A stretch of DNA of 6,681 bases from positions 1 through 6,681 of the forward strand of contig JBBQBQ010000196.1 in assembly GCA_038317685.1 (NCBI GenBank). The letters are read 5' to 3'. How positions within the stretch are numbered: the first letter of the stretch is position 1; each line of letters begins with the position of its first letter. A model generated the notes under the pieces. The model worked only from the letters and a program-made list of their open reading frames with translations, did no database searches and was not told where the DNA came from. The DNA is from JBBQBQ01 sp038317685 (GTDB lineage Bacteria > Desulfobacterota > Desulfuromonadia > Desulfuromonadales > DDH964). Below, piece by piece: positions 5,600 through 6,681 of the stretch. A program made the position numbers and the translations under genes.

Positions 5600-6681
5600 T
5601 CAATCCGGGTCGATGCCGCCCACCACGACGCGATTGCGCCCCTCTTTCTTCGCCTGGTAAAGGGCGGCGTCGGCGCCCAGGAGCATCGACTCCATTTCTT
5701 CTTCCGCCGATCGAACCGTCTCCGGCGGCAGTGAACAGACCCCGAAGCTCGTGGTGATACGGATTTCCCATTTCTGGAAGGTGATTTCACAAGCGGCCAC
5801 TGCCTTGCGTAAACGCTCGGCGACGTCTTTGCTGGCAGGATCGGGAGTTTCAGGCAGCACCACCAGAAATTCCTCTCCGCCATACCGTCCGACCCAGTCA
5901 ATTCCGGATCGAATGGAATCCTGCAGGCATTTGACCACCTCGATAATGACCATATCTCCGCAGCGATGGCCGTAGGTATCGTTGATCAGTTTGAAGTGAT
6001 CGATGTCGCAGATAATGATGTTCAGCGGATGCCCGTACCGCCGGGCCCTTTTGATTTCCCGGGGTAATTGTTCGTTGATGAAGGCCCGATTGAAGCACCC
6101 GGTCAGACCATCGACGTTGGCAGTCCGTTTGATCTCTTCAAGCGCTTTCTGCAGTTCCTCGGTCCGGCTGGCAACCAGAACTTCGAGTTCGTCCTTATTG
6201 CGCTCGATCTCTTCCACCATCCGCGCCATTTTCAGGTTCCGATAGCCCATGGTGGATATTTGTCCGGCCATCAGCCACAGGAAATCCAGAATGTCATCAA
6301 ATCGTTTTTGGTCGATTTTCGGCATCGCATGGAAAGCGGCAAGCAGTTCCTGGGGGTCGGCGCCGATTTCCAGGGCATATTCAAGGACGCGGTTGTCATC
6401 CACGTCCCCAATCTGGTTTTGCCCTATCAACCAGTTCGCAATGTGCCGGCCGTTGACGATGATCGGAGCACTGGCATCAATGAACCCGATGCTGTAGCAG
6501 GGGGAATAGTTGGGACGCATCAATTGCCGGGAGCGCTCACCGAGGATCCGGGCTGAGCGGCGACAATTGGCCAAACCCTTTTCGGTTTCGCGGATGATTT
6601 TGCAGGCTTGGCAATGGTTGCTGGTGCGGGTAACGGGTATTCCGAAAGGGTCGCAGATGGTGGACCCGATGGTGTTGGCCC
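5600..6681 (-). CDS. PocR-domain sensor diguanylate cyclase (GGDEF), 5'-partial
   Basis: Predicted to make cyclic di-GMP from two GTP in response to a ligand bound by a PocR domain, a family proposed to sense small hydrocarbon derivatives. The frame stays open to the right edge, so the start is outside; 359 residues are visible. Residues 1 to about 145 match PocR: TEKGLANC, then CYSIGFIDASAPIIVNG and a GQ turn, with cysteines 9, 23, 26, 39 and 61. No transmembrane segment is visible, which suggests a cytoplasmic sensor. A charged, helical, probable coiled-coil linker spans about 151-187. The GGDEF domain starts at DGLTG (190) with CDIDHFK and active-site GGEEF at 267-271 (5867-5881). The inhibitory-site position reads SGID instead of RxxD. 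Local GC is lower than in purL. It converges on pyrE and is probably independent of it. Confidence 0.93.
   Translation of the reverse strand, partial: ANTIGSTICDPFGIPVTRTSNHCQACKIIRETEKGLANCRRSARILGERSRQLMRPNYSPCYSIGFIDASAPIIVNGRHIANWLIGQNQIGDVDDNRVLEYALEIGADPQELLAAFHAMPKIDQKRFDDILDFLWLMAGQISTMGYRNLKMARMVEEIERNKDELEVLVASRTEELQKALEEIKRTANVDGLTGCFNRAFINEQLPREIKRARRYGHPLNIIICDIDHFKLINDTYGHRCGDMVIIEVVKCLQDSIRSGIDWVGRYGGEEFLVVLPETPDPASKDVAERLRKAVAACEITFQKWEIRITTSFGVCSLPPETVRSAEEEMESMLLGADAALYQAKKEGRNRVVVGGIDPD

Noticed and set aside
5128..5901. 257-residue minus-strand frame spanning pyrE end, terminator and cyclase end
   Set aside because: Runs across a clear terminator and two real genes in another frame; Arg/Ser-rich shadow composition.
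1..6681. CRISPR arrays, tRNA or rRNA genes, insertion sequences, toxin-antitoxin or defence genes
   Set aside because: I saw no repeat arrays, RNA gene patterns, transposase motifs or defence domains; the window is filled by five recognisable genes and short spacers.

Overview
The window is GC-rich bacterial chromosome that reads as mostly housekeeping. It holds three purine-synthesis genes and one pyrimidine-synthesis gene on the + strand, followed by a convergent signalling gene on the - strand. Protein style suggests the Desulfuromonadota (Geobacter/Desulfuromonas-like bacteria). The hints are the type of PurL with a separate long PurQ, a PurF with a full set of Fe-S cysteines, a Geobacter-like PyrE and a PocR-GGDEF sensor. 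This placement is inference from recalled family members; no search was run.

Layout: positions 1-2425 hold purL, which enters the window already in frame and has lost its N-terminal region. purQ (2428-3252) follows after 2 bases. A 112-base gap carries a possible weak terminator and a possible extended -10 promoter ahead of purF (3365-4774). A 75-base gap then carries a start-stop codon pair behind a good Shine-Dalgarno sequence and a perfect 14-bp hairpin, followed by pyrE (4850-5410). pyrE ends in a strong intrinsic terminator (5443-5475). After a quiet spacer, a PocR-GGDEF diguanylate cyclase gene runs leftward from beyond the right edge and stops at 5600.

How the genes work together: PurF makes phosphoribosylamine from PRPP and glutamine, the first committed purine step. 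PurL with PurQ makes FGAM from FGAR, using ammonia that PurQ releases from glutamine. PyrE joins orotate to PRPP in pyrimidine synthesis. PurF and PyrE both draw on PRPP, so their linkage is metabolically sensible. The diguanylate cyclase is a separate unit with no visible functional tie to nucleotide synthesis.

I did not find a new multi-gene system. The points most worth a second look are the structured purF-pyrE spacer, the resemblance of the PurL/PurQ pair to a large fused synthase split in two, and the altered inhibitory site of the cyclase.
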